From positions 1 through 64,000 of the forward strand of contig NZ_JAFBCZ010000024.1 of the NCBI RefSeq assembly GCF_016907925.1: 64,000 nt of DNA, given 5' to 3'. The translations under genes and the position numbers were made by a program. Of the stretch, positions 37,886 through 45,047 are shown piece by piece (position 1 is the stretch's first letter; each line of letters opens with the position of its first letter). Source of the DNA: Herpetosiphon giganteus. Lineage in GTDB: Bacteria; Chloroflexota; Chloroflexia; Chloroflexales; Herpetosiphonaceae. The notes beneath the pieces were generated by a model. It had not been told where the DNA came from and did no database searches. It was given only the letters and a program-made list of their open reading frames with translations.

Positions 37886-40096
37886 CTAGCCCAACACCCT
37901 TGGATCAACCGTTTGATCGACTAAATCGAGAAATTCACTGATTGTTGGCAAGGTTATCGACGCGATCGGTTCATCAGCAAACCTGCCAACACGCTCAGCA
38001 ATTTGTTCAAACTCGCGCAACGAAGCAGGATCAGGTTGATGCTCCTGATTGTAAGGGTCTTGCATGCGTTCAGCAAACGCCAGGGCTTGGCTGGCCAAAT
38101 TGGGATACAGCTCCGCCAGAATCGCTGCCAGCGTCAACATTTCATCGCCCGATTGCTCCAAGTTTTGGATTTGAGCCTGAAGATCGAAGACAGGTCGCAA
38201 CAGCTGAAAAGCACGCTGCAGTTGACCATACTTATACCAAACCCGTGCCAACGAGCCTTGCACCCCAGGAATGAGATTGCGAGCATCGTTTTGCAAGGCC
38301 AGATTCAGGGCTTCATCAAGCACTTGTTCGGCCAATGCCAAATTATCAATTGCACAGGCCAAAATGCCACGCGAACTCTGACAGAGGATAATCCCAACTT
38401 GATGACCAATCGTGCGGTTAATGTGCAAGCTTTGCTGATAGCAACGTTCAGCATCATCAAAACGGCCCAAACCAATGTAGGCACTGGCCAAATTGCCGAG
38501 CGCTGCTGCCTCGCCAGAATGATCATTAATTGCTCGCCAACGCGCCACAACATCCTCGCCAAGTTCAACTGCTTGTTGATAATGGCGTTGTTGATAGGCC
38601 AATGATGCGAGATTGTGCAAGGCGCGGATTTCGCCAAAGCTATCGCCAACTTGTTTAAACAAGGCTTGACCACGCTCATACCACAGTCTAGCATCAGCGT
38701 GATCAGCAAAATATTGGGCGCAAATACCTGCGGCAATTGCGGCTTTGGCGCGCACTGCTGGATCAACTTCGTGCTCGCGCAACCATGCTTGGCCAATCCA
38801 CGTGCGGGCTTCTTGGGCATAGCCTTTGGTAAACCAAAACAACCACAGCGAGCCAGCAATTCGCAAGGCTGTGGCAGGATGTTGCTCGACAGCCCAATCG
38901 AGCACCGAACGCAAGTTGTAAATATCGCTTTGCAAGCGCGCCATCCACAGCGGTTGTTCAGCTCCAAGCAATGGTTTTTCGGCGCTTTCGGCCAAGTGGG
39001 TAAAATAGGCACTATACAAGCGTTGCAGATGATTGGCTTCACGCCGTCGTTGCAAACGCCCTTCAGCATACGAATGCACAGCATCGAGCATCAAATAGCG
39101 CTGCTCGCCATTGGGCAAGGTTTCGAGTTGAACCAACGATTTATCGACCAAGGTTTGCAAGCCTTCAACCACATTAATTGGTACATCGGGAATCCCAGCA
39201 CAAATCGCCTCAGCTGATTCCAGCGTCCAGCTGCCGCGAAAAATCCCCAAGCGAATAAACAAAACTTGCAGCGTCGGCGAAAGCAACCGATAGCACCAAT
39301 CGAGCACCGGCCACAAAATTTCTTTACGTTGCATGGTGCTATTTTTATCAATCATGGCAGCGCCTAAGCGCAAATGATGACGCACCATGCGCACTAAATC
39401 CGACGGCGGCAAGCTGCGACTATGGCTCGCAACCAATTCCACCGCCAAGGGCAAGCCTTGCACCAAACGACACATTTCGGCAATTGCTAGGGCTTGGGTT
39501 TGGTCGAATTTGAGCATCGGCTGCAAACGGCGCAAGCGTTCGCTAAACAACTGCACCGCGCCATATTGCATAATTTCGTCAGCACTCAAATGGGCATCTG
39601 CCGCCGGAACACTCAATAATGGCACGCGATAGATCGTTTCAGCAGCCACATTCAAAGCTACTTGGCTGGTTACCAAGACCGTTAATTGAGGCACTGCTGC
39701 CACCAAGGCTTGCACATCAGAAGCAGCTTCAATCACATGATCGATATTATCGAGAATTAAGAGGCTTGGTTGGGGGGCAAAATAATGAGCAATCGTCGCT
39801 ATTAATGGTTGATCGCTGGACGGAGCAATGCCAAGGCTTTCGGCAATTGTGGCCAATACCAAGCCCGCCGCCCGAATCGGCACCAATGAGACAAAAAAAC
39901 TGCCGCCAGCAAAGTGGTCTGCATAGAATCGGGCACAATCGACGGCCAAGCGCGTTTTGCCTGCGCCACTTGCGCCAACCAAATTAATTAAGCGCTGGCC
40001 TTGGGTCAGCAAGGCTCCAATTTCAGCAGTTTCAGCATCACGCCCAATGAGCGCAGTGGTATATCGTGGAAGGAGATCGGAATGTTCTGTCTGCAT
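37886..40096 (-). CDS. NB-ARC-type ATPase with TPR array (COG3903-like)
   Basis: 736 residues. P-loop NTPase at the N-terminus: Walker A LVGASGAGKTRLAVD (about 36-50), Walker B SLLILDNIDHV, then LVTSQVALNV and GLPLAVELVASHS, the usual STAND/AP-ATPase order, followed by a winged-helix region and about eight tetratricopeptide-like repeats (ALHNLASLAYQQRHYQQAVE, ALGNLASAYIGLGRFDDAERCYQ). Relatives in Chloroflexota and actinobacteria usually carry an N-terminal BTAD/OmpR or a C-terminal LuxR DNA-binding domain. None is visible here, so it is a stand-alone sensor or scaffold ATPase. No clear partner gene adjoins it. The ATG at 40096 has only a weak ribosome site. Confidence 0.85.
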   Translation of the reverse strand: MQTEHSDLLPRYTTALIGRDAETAEIGALLTQGQRLINLVGASGAGKTRLAVDCARFYADHFAGGSFFVSLVPIRAAGLVLATIAESLGIAPSSDQPLIATIAHYFAPQPSLLILDNIDHVIEAASDVQALVAAVPQLTVLVTSQVALNVAAETIYRVPLLSVPAADAHLSADEIMQYGAVQLFSERLRRLQPMLKFDQTQALAIAEMCRLVQGLPLAVELVASHSRSLPPSDLVRMVRHHLRLGAAMIDKNSTMQRKEILWPVLDWCYRLLSPTLQVLFIRLGIFRGSWTLESAEAICAGIPDVPINVVEGLQTLVDKSLVQLETLPNGEQRYLMLDAVHSYAEGRLQRRREANHLQRLYSAYFTHLAESAEKPLLGAEQPLWMARLQSDIYNLRSVLDWAVEQHPATALRIAGSLWLFWFTKGYAQEARTWIGQAWLREHEVDPAVRAKAAIAAGICAQYFADHADARLWYERGQALFKQVGDSFGEIRALHNLASLAYQQRHYQQAVELGEDVVARWRAINDHSGEAAALGNLASAYIGLGRFDDAERCYQQSLHINRTIGHQVGIILCQSSRGILACAIDNLALAEQVLDEALNLALQNDARNLIPGVQGSLARVWYKYGQLQRAFQLLRPVFDLQAQIQNLEQSGDEMLTLAAILAELYPNLASQALAFAERMQDPYNQEHQPDPASLREFEQIAERVGRFADEPIASITLPTISEFLDLVDQTVDPRVLG

Positions 40097-40432
40097 CTAC
40101 ACACCAATTGGTTTCTGCTAAAGCCATCAACATTGATAGCAGCCATGCGGCATTGCATGGTGAGTTGTCGTGCATAGCCCGATTGCTGAGCCGTTGCATT
40201 GGTTAATCATACACGAAAATCTGGCTTAAATGCACTAGGATGGCTAGGATTGTTAATGTTGGGGATTGGGGAGCGGTTGTTGGGGGCTAGGGGTCAGGGG
40301 CCAGGCTATGGGCTTTGGGCTAGCGGAAGATAATCAAATCAATCTGTGGGAATCTGTGGCAAAAATCGTTCTTCGTGCTCTTCGCGTTCTTCGTGGTTTC
40401 AGTCCTTCGTGGTTTGCTACGCGCATTACACA
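40097..40432. repeat. spacer with mosaic repeats
   Basis: No gene. Contains ggggattggggagcggttgttgggggctaggggtcaggggcc (split, 40258-40302), and cgttcttcgtgctcttcgcgttcttcgtgg with a ccttcgtggtttgc copy (40368-40415), the same phrases as elsewhere. The upstream 160 bp should hold the promoter of the ATPase gene, but no consensus is clear. Confidence 0.55.
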
Positions 40433-40465
40433 GCAATCCCCGTAGAAATACTCCACGGGGATTGC
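40433..40465 (-). terminator. terminator after secreted 248-residue protein gene
   Basis: Perfect 11-bp stem (40433-40443 with 40455-40465) and an 11-nt loop, 16 bp past the stop codon on the minus strand. The following sequence (TGTGTAATG) is only moderately T-rich. Confidence 0.7.
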
Positions 40466-40480
40466 AGCTGATTAATCAGT

Positions 40481-41227
40481 TTAGCGCTTGTCGGCAAGCC
40501 ATGTGCGGGCGGCGTTGGTAGTAAATGGTGCAAGCAACACATTCGCTTCTGGCGTTGCATACGACACGCCAACCAAGCCATAATCGACTTGGCGCTCAAT
40601 CGCGTTGGCTGGTGCATAGACCTTGATGCTGCTATCGAAATCGTATGAACGTTGGACGACTTCGAGCGATAAAGCCCCAAAATCAGGGTCGTTGCTATAC
40701 ATGCCTAATTGCATTTGATGCAGATAGTTGGCTTCAACCCCAACCCACAAATCAAATTTGAGGTAGCTTGTGCCAGCAGCATCGCTATTGAGCCAAATTT
40801 GATATTGCTCGGTTGGCGCACCAGCAATTGGCATTGCCCCCATGTGGGTTACTGGCACATCGCCAGTTGGCGTTTCGGGCAAATCTTCAATTGGCGCGGC
40901 TTCGGGCAAACCAGTTGCTTCAATATACCATTGGGTTTCAATTCCGGTGCGGCTATAGAGCGTGCCATCGTAGAGCACCATTTCAACCAAGTCGATATCC
41001 GATAAGAAACCAACTGGGCGAATGACCATATAGGCTCGATTGGGGTTTTCTTGTTCGACCTTGGCTACCATCAATGGCTCGCTATTGATTTGCATCAATA
41101 ATTCGCTGCGACCACTTGATTGGGCTTTAACCGCTGGCAAGCTATCAACTCGTTCAGCAGCGGCAGCTGATAAACTCGTTACCATCACCAATAATGCCAC
41201 GAGAGCAACACGCATACGTTTCAACAT
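40481..41227 (-). CDS. secreted protein of unknown function, LolA/LppX-like fold possible
   Basis: 248 residues with a clear signal peptide (cleavage near SLSAAAAE). The mature part is beta-rich: RSELLMQINSEPLMVAKVEQ, TLYSRTGIETQWYIEAT, YLKFDLWVGVEANYLHQMQL and DFGALSLEVVQRSYDFDSSI. The last resembles the half-barrel strands of LolA/LppX/LprG-type lipid-binding proteins (LWVGxxxxYLxxM), so a lipid- or lipoprotein-related role is possible; I do not assign one. Same strand as the Ro60-type gene upstream but separated by a hairpin and 118 bp. AAAGGGA lies 10 nt before the ATG. Confidence 0.65.
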   Translation of the reverse strand: MLKRMRVALVALLVMVTSLSAAAAERVDSLPAVKAQSSGRSELLMQINSEPLMVAKVEQENPNRAYMVIRPVGFLSDIDLVEMVLYDGTLYSRTGIETQWYIEATGLPEAAPIEDLPETPTGDVPVTHMGAMPIAGAPTEQYQIWLNSDAAGTSYLKFDLWVGVEANYLHQMQLGMYSNDPDFGALSLEVVQRSYDFDSSIKVYAPANAIERQVDYGLVGVSYATPEANVLLAPFTTNAARTWLADKR

Positions 41228-41311
41228 AGCCGATTAGTCCCTTTCACTCAACACAACAGGGCGTTGTGCTCGTACTATGGTACGCCAGCAAGAGTCCTAG
41301 GTTACAACAAC

Positions 41312-41339
41312 ATAGGTACTATCTTTCAATAGTACCTAT
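41312..41339 (-). terminator. hairpin directly after Ro60-type gene
   Basis: Perfect 11-bp stem (41312-41322 with 41329-41339) and a 6-nt loop, starting 6 bp past the stop codon on the minus strand. It is A+T-rich, and no long T-run follows. It may terminate or protect the 3' end. Confidence 0.6.
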
Positions 41340-41345
41340 ATCAAC

Positions 41346-42932
41346 TCAAATGGTAATTTGCTCGATTGCGCTCAGCTGGTCGGCATAGCCAAGCAACGAT
41401 TGGGCAATATAGGCTGGCACATGCTCGGCCCAACCAAAAATAAAGCTCACATTTGGCTCATCGGGCGGAGCAACCGCGTGCGGATACGGCGCAAGCGTAA
41501 TCAAAAATGCTTGGGCGTTGGGGTTGATCTCGGCCAAATATTTACGCCAAACACTTATAAAACTTGTGCCCCCCCAGCTATCACTTGCCCATTCCTCGTT
41601 ATCAGTAACCGCAATTACCAGATCGACAACCTCGCGGCGGGCATACAAATAGGAGATTGGAGCCGAAACTGCCGTACCACCGCCAAATTTCGTGCTAATT
41701 TGCTGGATAATCTGCATCAGTTTGGCCTGACGCGAAAAATCCATCTGTCGAATAGTCGTATCAAACGGCAACAGCTGCGCCGTAGGGTTGCTGTGATAGA
41801 GCGAGCCGGCGAAAATACCAGCAATATCAACGTAGCGTACTCGTGATTTGGGGTTGAGCGTGCCGCGCATCGAGCCAGAAATATCTGGTGCAATCACCAC
41901 GCGGCCAGGAATTTCTGGCATATTCACAAAGGCCATTTCGAGCATTTCCACAAGGGTTTGGCGAATCAGCCCTTCGTGCTCGTTCATTGGCAGGAAGGCC
42001 ATCCAAGCAGCATGCAAGCGAAAGGGCAAAATTTTGGCCCGCCGCAGCGCTTCAAGATCGCTCAAACGGCCAACCACATATTCAATCATTGCCTGATCGT
42101 GAAACACACCCGCCCGTTGCAAAGTTGCCAAATGGCGCAGCAAGGCAAAGTAGGGCATTTGCTCCATCAACACCCGCCACAACTCGCGATCTGGCTTAAT
42201 CGCACCAGTCACAATTTCGTAGGGCAAGCGCCCAGCCGCAACCAAGGCTCGCTGTTCGTTCGGGTCAGTCGTGCGCTTCAATTGCTCCAGCGCAGCGATT
42301 TGTGGCAAGAGCGTAGGCGCTTGCTCGGCCCAGGTTTCGCGCCAGCGTTCGCGATCAATCAGATAGCTAAACAAGGCATTGGTGCGATCATCGACTGGTT
42401 GCGGGCGCGTGAGCCGCAGCACATCGCGCAAGGTCATGCTGCCAGCGTTCGTGCCACCATATTTAATCGCGTGATATTCGCTCAAGTTCAGCAACCAAGC
42501 ATTGATTGTTTGCTTAATCGCCCGACCCATGCCAGGCCGAATCTGGCGTGAACGCACAATTTGCACAAAATCTTGCAAATCGCCAGGCGTAAGAATAATG
42601 CGCTTGAAAATTTGGCGAAACAAAGCCAAATCGACAGTTGATAAAGCGACCAACCCAATAATTGGCTGAAGGCGCATGCTTCCTTGTTCGCGGGCATAGA
42701 CCAAGGCTTTCGCAGCAAAAAGTGGGTTAGCGGCTAACATTGCTTGGTGCAACTCCAAGGCCAAGGCATAATTTGTACCTTGCGAGGCATAAAACGTCGA
42801 GCCAAGTGTATTGGTCAACAACATTTGCACATAGCGTTCAGCCAAACTGCGTTGATAGGTCGGAAAGCCCTCGTGATTCAGCCCATTAGCCGCATCAGGC
42901 GTGCGCGCAAACAGGCGGCGAACAATGTTCAT
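41346..42932 (-). CDS. rsr: Ro60 orthologue (TROVE and von Willebrand A domains)
   Basis: 528 residues, the size of human Ro60 and Deinococcus Rsr. Ro60 is a ring-shaped RNA-binding protein that holds Y RNAs and misfolded RNA and works with exonucleases such as PNPase. Seen: the TROVE HEAT-like helices with GSTFYASQGTNYALALEL, FVQIVRSRQIRPGMGRAIK, INAWLLNLSEYHAIKYGG and MTLRDVLRLTRPQP, then a vWA domain whose MIDAS residues are D350-x-S352-x-S354 (DISGSM), a Thr in GGGTAVSAP and Asp in VTDNEEWA. Start at 42932 (MNIVRRLF) with GGAGG 5 nt upstream; the frame is open 24 codons further into the spacer. A candidate Y RNA and a tRNA-like gene lie immediately upstream on the same strand, the arrangement expected for a Ro60 ribonucleoprotein locus. 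Confidence 0.9.
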   Translation of the reverse strand: MNIVRRLFARTPDAANGLNHEGFPTYQRSLAERYVQMLLTNTLGSTFYASQGTNYALALELHQAMLAANPLFAAKALVYAREQGSMRLQPIIGLVALSTVDLALFRQIFKRIILTPGDLQDFVQIVRSRQIRPGMGRAIKQTINAWLLNLSEYHAIKYGGTNAGSMTLRDVLRLTRPQPVDDRTNALFSYLIDRERWRETWAEQAPTLLPQIAALEQLKRTTDPNEQRALVAAGRLPYEIVTGAIKPDRELWRVLMEQMPYFALLRHLATLQRAGVFHDQAMIEYVVGRLSDLEALRRAKILPFRLHAAWMAFLPMNEHEGLIRQTLVEMLEMAFVNMPEIPGRVVIAPDISGSMRGTLNPKSRVRYVDIAGIFAGSLYHSNPTAQLLPFDTTIRQMDFSRQAKLMQIIQQISTKFGGGTAVSAPISYLYARREVVDLVIAVTDNEEWASDSWGGTSFISVWRKYLAEINPNAQAFLITLAPYPHAVAPPDEPNVSFIFGWAEHVPAYIAQSLLGYADQLSAIEQITI

Positions 42933-42977
42933 GGCCACCTCCAGGTTATAAGGTAGGGAAAATAACACTTCTCTCGG

Positions 42978-43074
42978 AAAAAACCATGGCCGAAGTCGAA
43001 TCACGCTTGCGAATCAAACGCTGTGAATTGGTTTGGGCAACTACATCACATCGATTCGACTCGGCCATGGGGCC
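42978..43074 (-). ncRNA. candidate Y RNA upstream of rsr
   Basis: About 97 nt on the minus strand, between the tRNA-like gene and rsr. The ends form a long stem: 43053-43070 pairs with 42984-43002 over 18 bp, with one extra A making a single-nucleotide bulge, and six T follow directly (42983-42978). The 50-nt interior can form TGTGA/TCACA and a GCG-TTTGATT-CGC arm whose loop resembles a tRNA T-loop. Y RNAs have exactly this plan: a terminal stem with a bulge that binds Ro60, a structured interior and a T-run end. In Deinococcus and other bacteria they are encoded beside rsr, and YrlA-type ones mimic tRNA. The call rests on fold and position, not on a database match. Confidence 0.65.
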
Positions 43075-43082
43075 ACAATAGG

Positions 43083-43190
43083 GGAGCCTAGCAGGACTCG
43101 AACCTGCGACCGAAGCAATTCCTACTATCACCTCGCGAACGAGGAAGTAGACGTAGAAGTCTTTGCTCTACCAACTGAGCTATAGGCTCC
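43083..43190 (-). tRNA. atypical 108-nt tRNA-like gene, anticodon not assignable
   Basis: The minus strand gives an 8-bp acceptor stem (GGAGCCTA/TAGGCTCC), TA, a normal D arm (GCTC-AGTTGGTA-GAGC) and a normal T arm (GCAGG-TTCGAGT-CCTGC). The acceptor and T stems make 13 bp, as in selenocysteine tRNA rather than the usual 12. Between the D and T arms are 57 nt instead of 23 or so. They include AGAC/GTCT closing a 6-nt loop TTCTAC, a CTACT/AGTAG helix and a CCTCG-TTCG-CGAGG hairpin. No regular 5-bp, 7-nt anticodon arm can be drawn. A TCT (Arg) or CTA triplet sits in the small loop; TCA (Sec) is absent there. CCA is not encoded. It could be a real but divergent tRNA, a decayed one, or a tRNA mimic of the adjacent Ro60 locus. 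Confidence 0.65.
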
Positions 43191-43450
43191 ATATTAAGGA
43201 TGAAGGATGAGGGATGAAGGATGAAATCAAACCCACAAATTGTTCCAGTAGCCATCAGCCAAGAGCCGAGGGTTCAGGGTTCAGGGGCTGGGAATCGGTT
43301 ATTTGTGCAAACCCACTACCCATGCTCCAACCCGCAAATTGTTCCGATAGCCCATAGCCTAGAGCCAATAGCCAAATCTGCTCTGCGCCTCTGCGTTAAA
43401 AACCTGCTTCGCGATCTTCGCACCCTTCGCGGTTCCAGCTTCGTGGATCA
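43191..43450. repeat. spacer with mosaic repeats
   Basis: Contains ggatgaaggatgagggatgaagg (split at 43197-43222), two ccgatagcccatagcctagagcc-type blocks (43250, 43342) each preceded by caaattgttcc (43234, 43331), and gcgcctctgcgttaaaaacc with ttcgcgatcttcgcacccttcgcgg (43385-43433). Confidence 0.6.
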
Positions 43451-43530
43451 TCTCAATCGAGACTAACTCATGGTTACAATGGTTCTAAGAAGCGGCTGAT
43501 TAAAGCTCGCATTCGCCACGTTAACATTGC

Positions 43531-43834
43531 ACGGTTCCTCAGGTAGCTGCATACGACTCCTTCAAACGGTATGCTGAACGCAAGGCTGCTGAGGAAGAGG
43601 CGTGGAACTTCGGAATGAGCGAAGTATGTCCCACAAGCACCTCAGCAAACTCTCACTTGTCTCCCACAAGCAGGCGAGGAAGTAAACGAGATTGAAAATA
43701 CCACACCTCGCCAGCTCGTTTGTTCTCTCCCACAAGCGCTACGCCATTGATGTTGTAATCAAGCATTGGCTAGCGATTCCTTGGACTAAAGTCGATTCCT
43801 GCTCCGCTCGTTCTCTCCCTCAAGCGGTTTTTTT
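43531..43834 (+). ncRNA. candidate structured small RNA with four C-rich motifs and terminator
   Basis: No convincing reading frame. On the plus strand: a hairpin (TTCCTCAG 43535-43542 with CTGAGGAA 43589-43596, inner GCATAC/GTATGC at 43549/43569). Two mutually crossing helices follow (GGCGAGG 43673 with CCTCGCC 43706, and AAACGAG 43684 with CTCGTTT 43715), which would form a pseudoknot or a switch. Four near-identical motifs TCCC(A/T)CAAGC lie at 43629, 43662, 43728 and 43816. The end is a terminator-like CCGCT/AGCGG hairpin followed by seven T (43804-43834). Unpaired TCCC motifs are what LhrC/RsaE-type sRNAs use to cover Shine-Dalgarno sequences. The 3' end overlaps the stop codon of the convergent gene. 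Transcription is unproven. Confidence 0.4.
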
Positions 43835-44293
43835 GGCTTTGCCGCGCCATGGCAAGCGCCACGAGGTTGTTGGTTCGGGCGCTGTCTCAATTTGCGCCAA
43901 TTCCAACACTTTACGCACATAGTTGCGCACTTCGCCGTGGCAGGTATCCAAGTGCTTGGCCACTTTGGCGGCATCTTCGACCACCACAGGCACGCGCAAA
44001 CTTTGGTCAAACCACGAAACAATGCCGGTTACGTCGCGCATTATTTTGGTTGGCGGAGTTAAGCACACCACCCGAACCAACACATCAGCACGTTTAATTT
44101 TGGGATGCTGCACCGTAAACATGGGGCTGGCAATATAATTTGCGTAGATCAACACTTTGGCAATCAGCAAGCGATAGCGAAGGCTGTCATCACTGATTGA
44201 ACCAGTGTCTACGACCCATAAATCCAACCCAGGGCGGGCGGGGTCGAGCGAACCCGCAACAATATCAATGCGGGTGGGATCTTCGAGCGTCAT
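43820..44293 (-). CDS. conserved hypothetical protein, DUF6572-like N-terminus
   Basis: 157 residues, no signal peptide or membrane helix. It begins TLEDPTRIDIVAGSLDPARP and contains LRYRLLIAKVLIYANYIASP, which resembles short DUF6572-type proteins that start with DPxRID and have a long helix; the match is from memory and tentative. The C-terminal half (VRNYVRKVLELAQIE then SWRLPWRGKAKKTA) is helical and basic. Start at 44293 with GAGAGG 7 nt upstream; a TTG two codons earlier is less likely. It converges on the candidate small RNA, whose terminator overlaps this stop codon. Confidence 0.65.
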   Translation of the reverse strand: MTLEDPTRIDIVAGSLDPARPGLDLWVVDTGSISDDSLRYRLLIAKVLIYANYIASPMFTVQHPKIKRADVLVRVVCLTPPTKIMRDVTGIVSWFDQSLRVPVVVEDAAKVAKHLDTCHGEVRNYVRKVLELAQIETAPEPTTSWRLPWRGKAKKTA

Positions 44294-44367
44294 GAGCAAA
44301 CCTCTCGCTAAAACAAAATAGTCGCCACTGCTGTGACGACCTTAGCATTAGCGTGTGTCAGTACGCG

Positions 44368-44526
44368 TCACACTAGCGGTCGCCATCCATCCTTCGTCCA
44401 ACTCATCTCGCCTGCAAAACGGTAGCCTAAATCTACATTACGCAATGAGCCACAATTGTGGGCTATCGGTGAGTAATGGGTGATAGGCTGGCGTTTTGGT
44501 TGTGGATTGGTGAGTAGCCGTCGCAT
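44368..44526 (-). CDS. possible 52-residue protein
   Basis: Short frame beginning MRRLLTNPQPKRQ and ending MSWTKDGWRPLV, with GGAAAGGA 9 nt upstream of the ATG. Nothing is recognised. It is supported only by the ribosome-binding site and the lack of another gene between 44294 and 45047. A non-coding transcript is equally possible. Confidence 0.3.
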   Translation of the reverse strand: MRRLLTNPQPKRQPITHYSPIAHNCGSLRNVDLGYRFAGEMSWTKDGWRPLV

Positions 44527-44639
44527 GGTGCTCGTTCCTTTCCTATTCGATCTACGAATTTCGGTGATAGGCTCACTATAAACGCAATTAATCAGCCCGT
44601 CATCAGCCATCAGGCGGAAATTCCTAGGCAATTAGGCTG

Positions 44640-45047
44640 ATAACAAGGATGAAGGATGAAGGATGAGGGATGAAAAGTCAGAAGTCAAAAGTCAAAGGTC
44701 AAAAGGCGAAACGGGTTCAGGGCAAGGATGAGGAATGAAAGTAAATCATTCGTGTCATTCGTGCAATTCGTGGCTAAAAAAACTTCGTGGATTAGCATTT
44801 ACCGCAGAGGCGCAGAGAAGTATGGTTGTTGGCTGAAGGCTATTGGCTAGCGGAGATTGCGTGGAGTTACCAACAATTGTTCCGCTAACCTAGCGCCACA
44901 AGCCTAGAGCCTTCGTGCTCTTCATGCTCTTCGTGGATCAGCATTTAACCCATAGCCTATAGCCTATAGCCACATCTCTTAGACACGGTTATTTTCGACA
45001 CTTCTATCTCAATCCTAGCCCCTAATCTCTGACTGCTGACCCCTCGC
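44640..45047. repeat. spacer with dense mosaic repeats
   Basis: No gene. Phrases in order: caaggatgaaggatgaaggatgaggg (split), gtcagaagtcaaaagtcaaaggtcaaaagg, cattcgtgtcattcgtgcaattcgtgg, gcagaggcgcagag, gttggctgaaggctattggctagcgg, ccttcgtgctcttcatgctcttcgtgg, and ccatagcctatagcctatagcc. This is the richest example of the window-wide spacer repeats. Confidence 0.7.

Noticed and set aside
41346-42932. Calling the TROVE gene a plain von Willebrand A protein
   Set aside because: The N-terminal 300 residues carry TROVE text and the overall length equals Ro60, so the vWA-only label would miss the RNA-binding module.
43083-43190. Reading the tRNA-like gene as selenocysteine tRNA (selC) because of its 13-bp acceptor/T branch and the nearby Sec-containing selD
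   Set aside because: No UCA triplet occurs in an anticodon-like loop, the D arm is canonical and not the 6-bp Sec type, and the gene is 8 kb from selD. Kept as anticodon unassigned.
43550-43690. A short coding remnant (VAAYDSFKRYAERKAAEEEA-like) in the candidate small-RNA region
   Set aside because: No start codon or ribosome site, a stop just upstream in frame, and the structure and repeated C-rich motifs explain the segment better. A decayed gene cannot be fully excluded.
43531-43834. RNase P RNA, tmRNA, SRP RNA or 6S RNA
   Set aside because: None of the conserved core sequences of these RNAs could be found on either strand.
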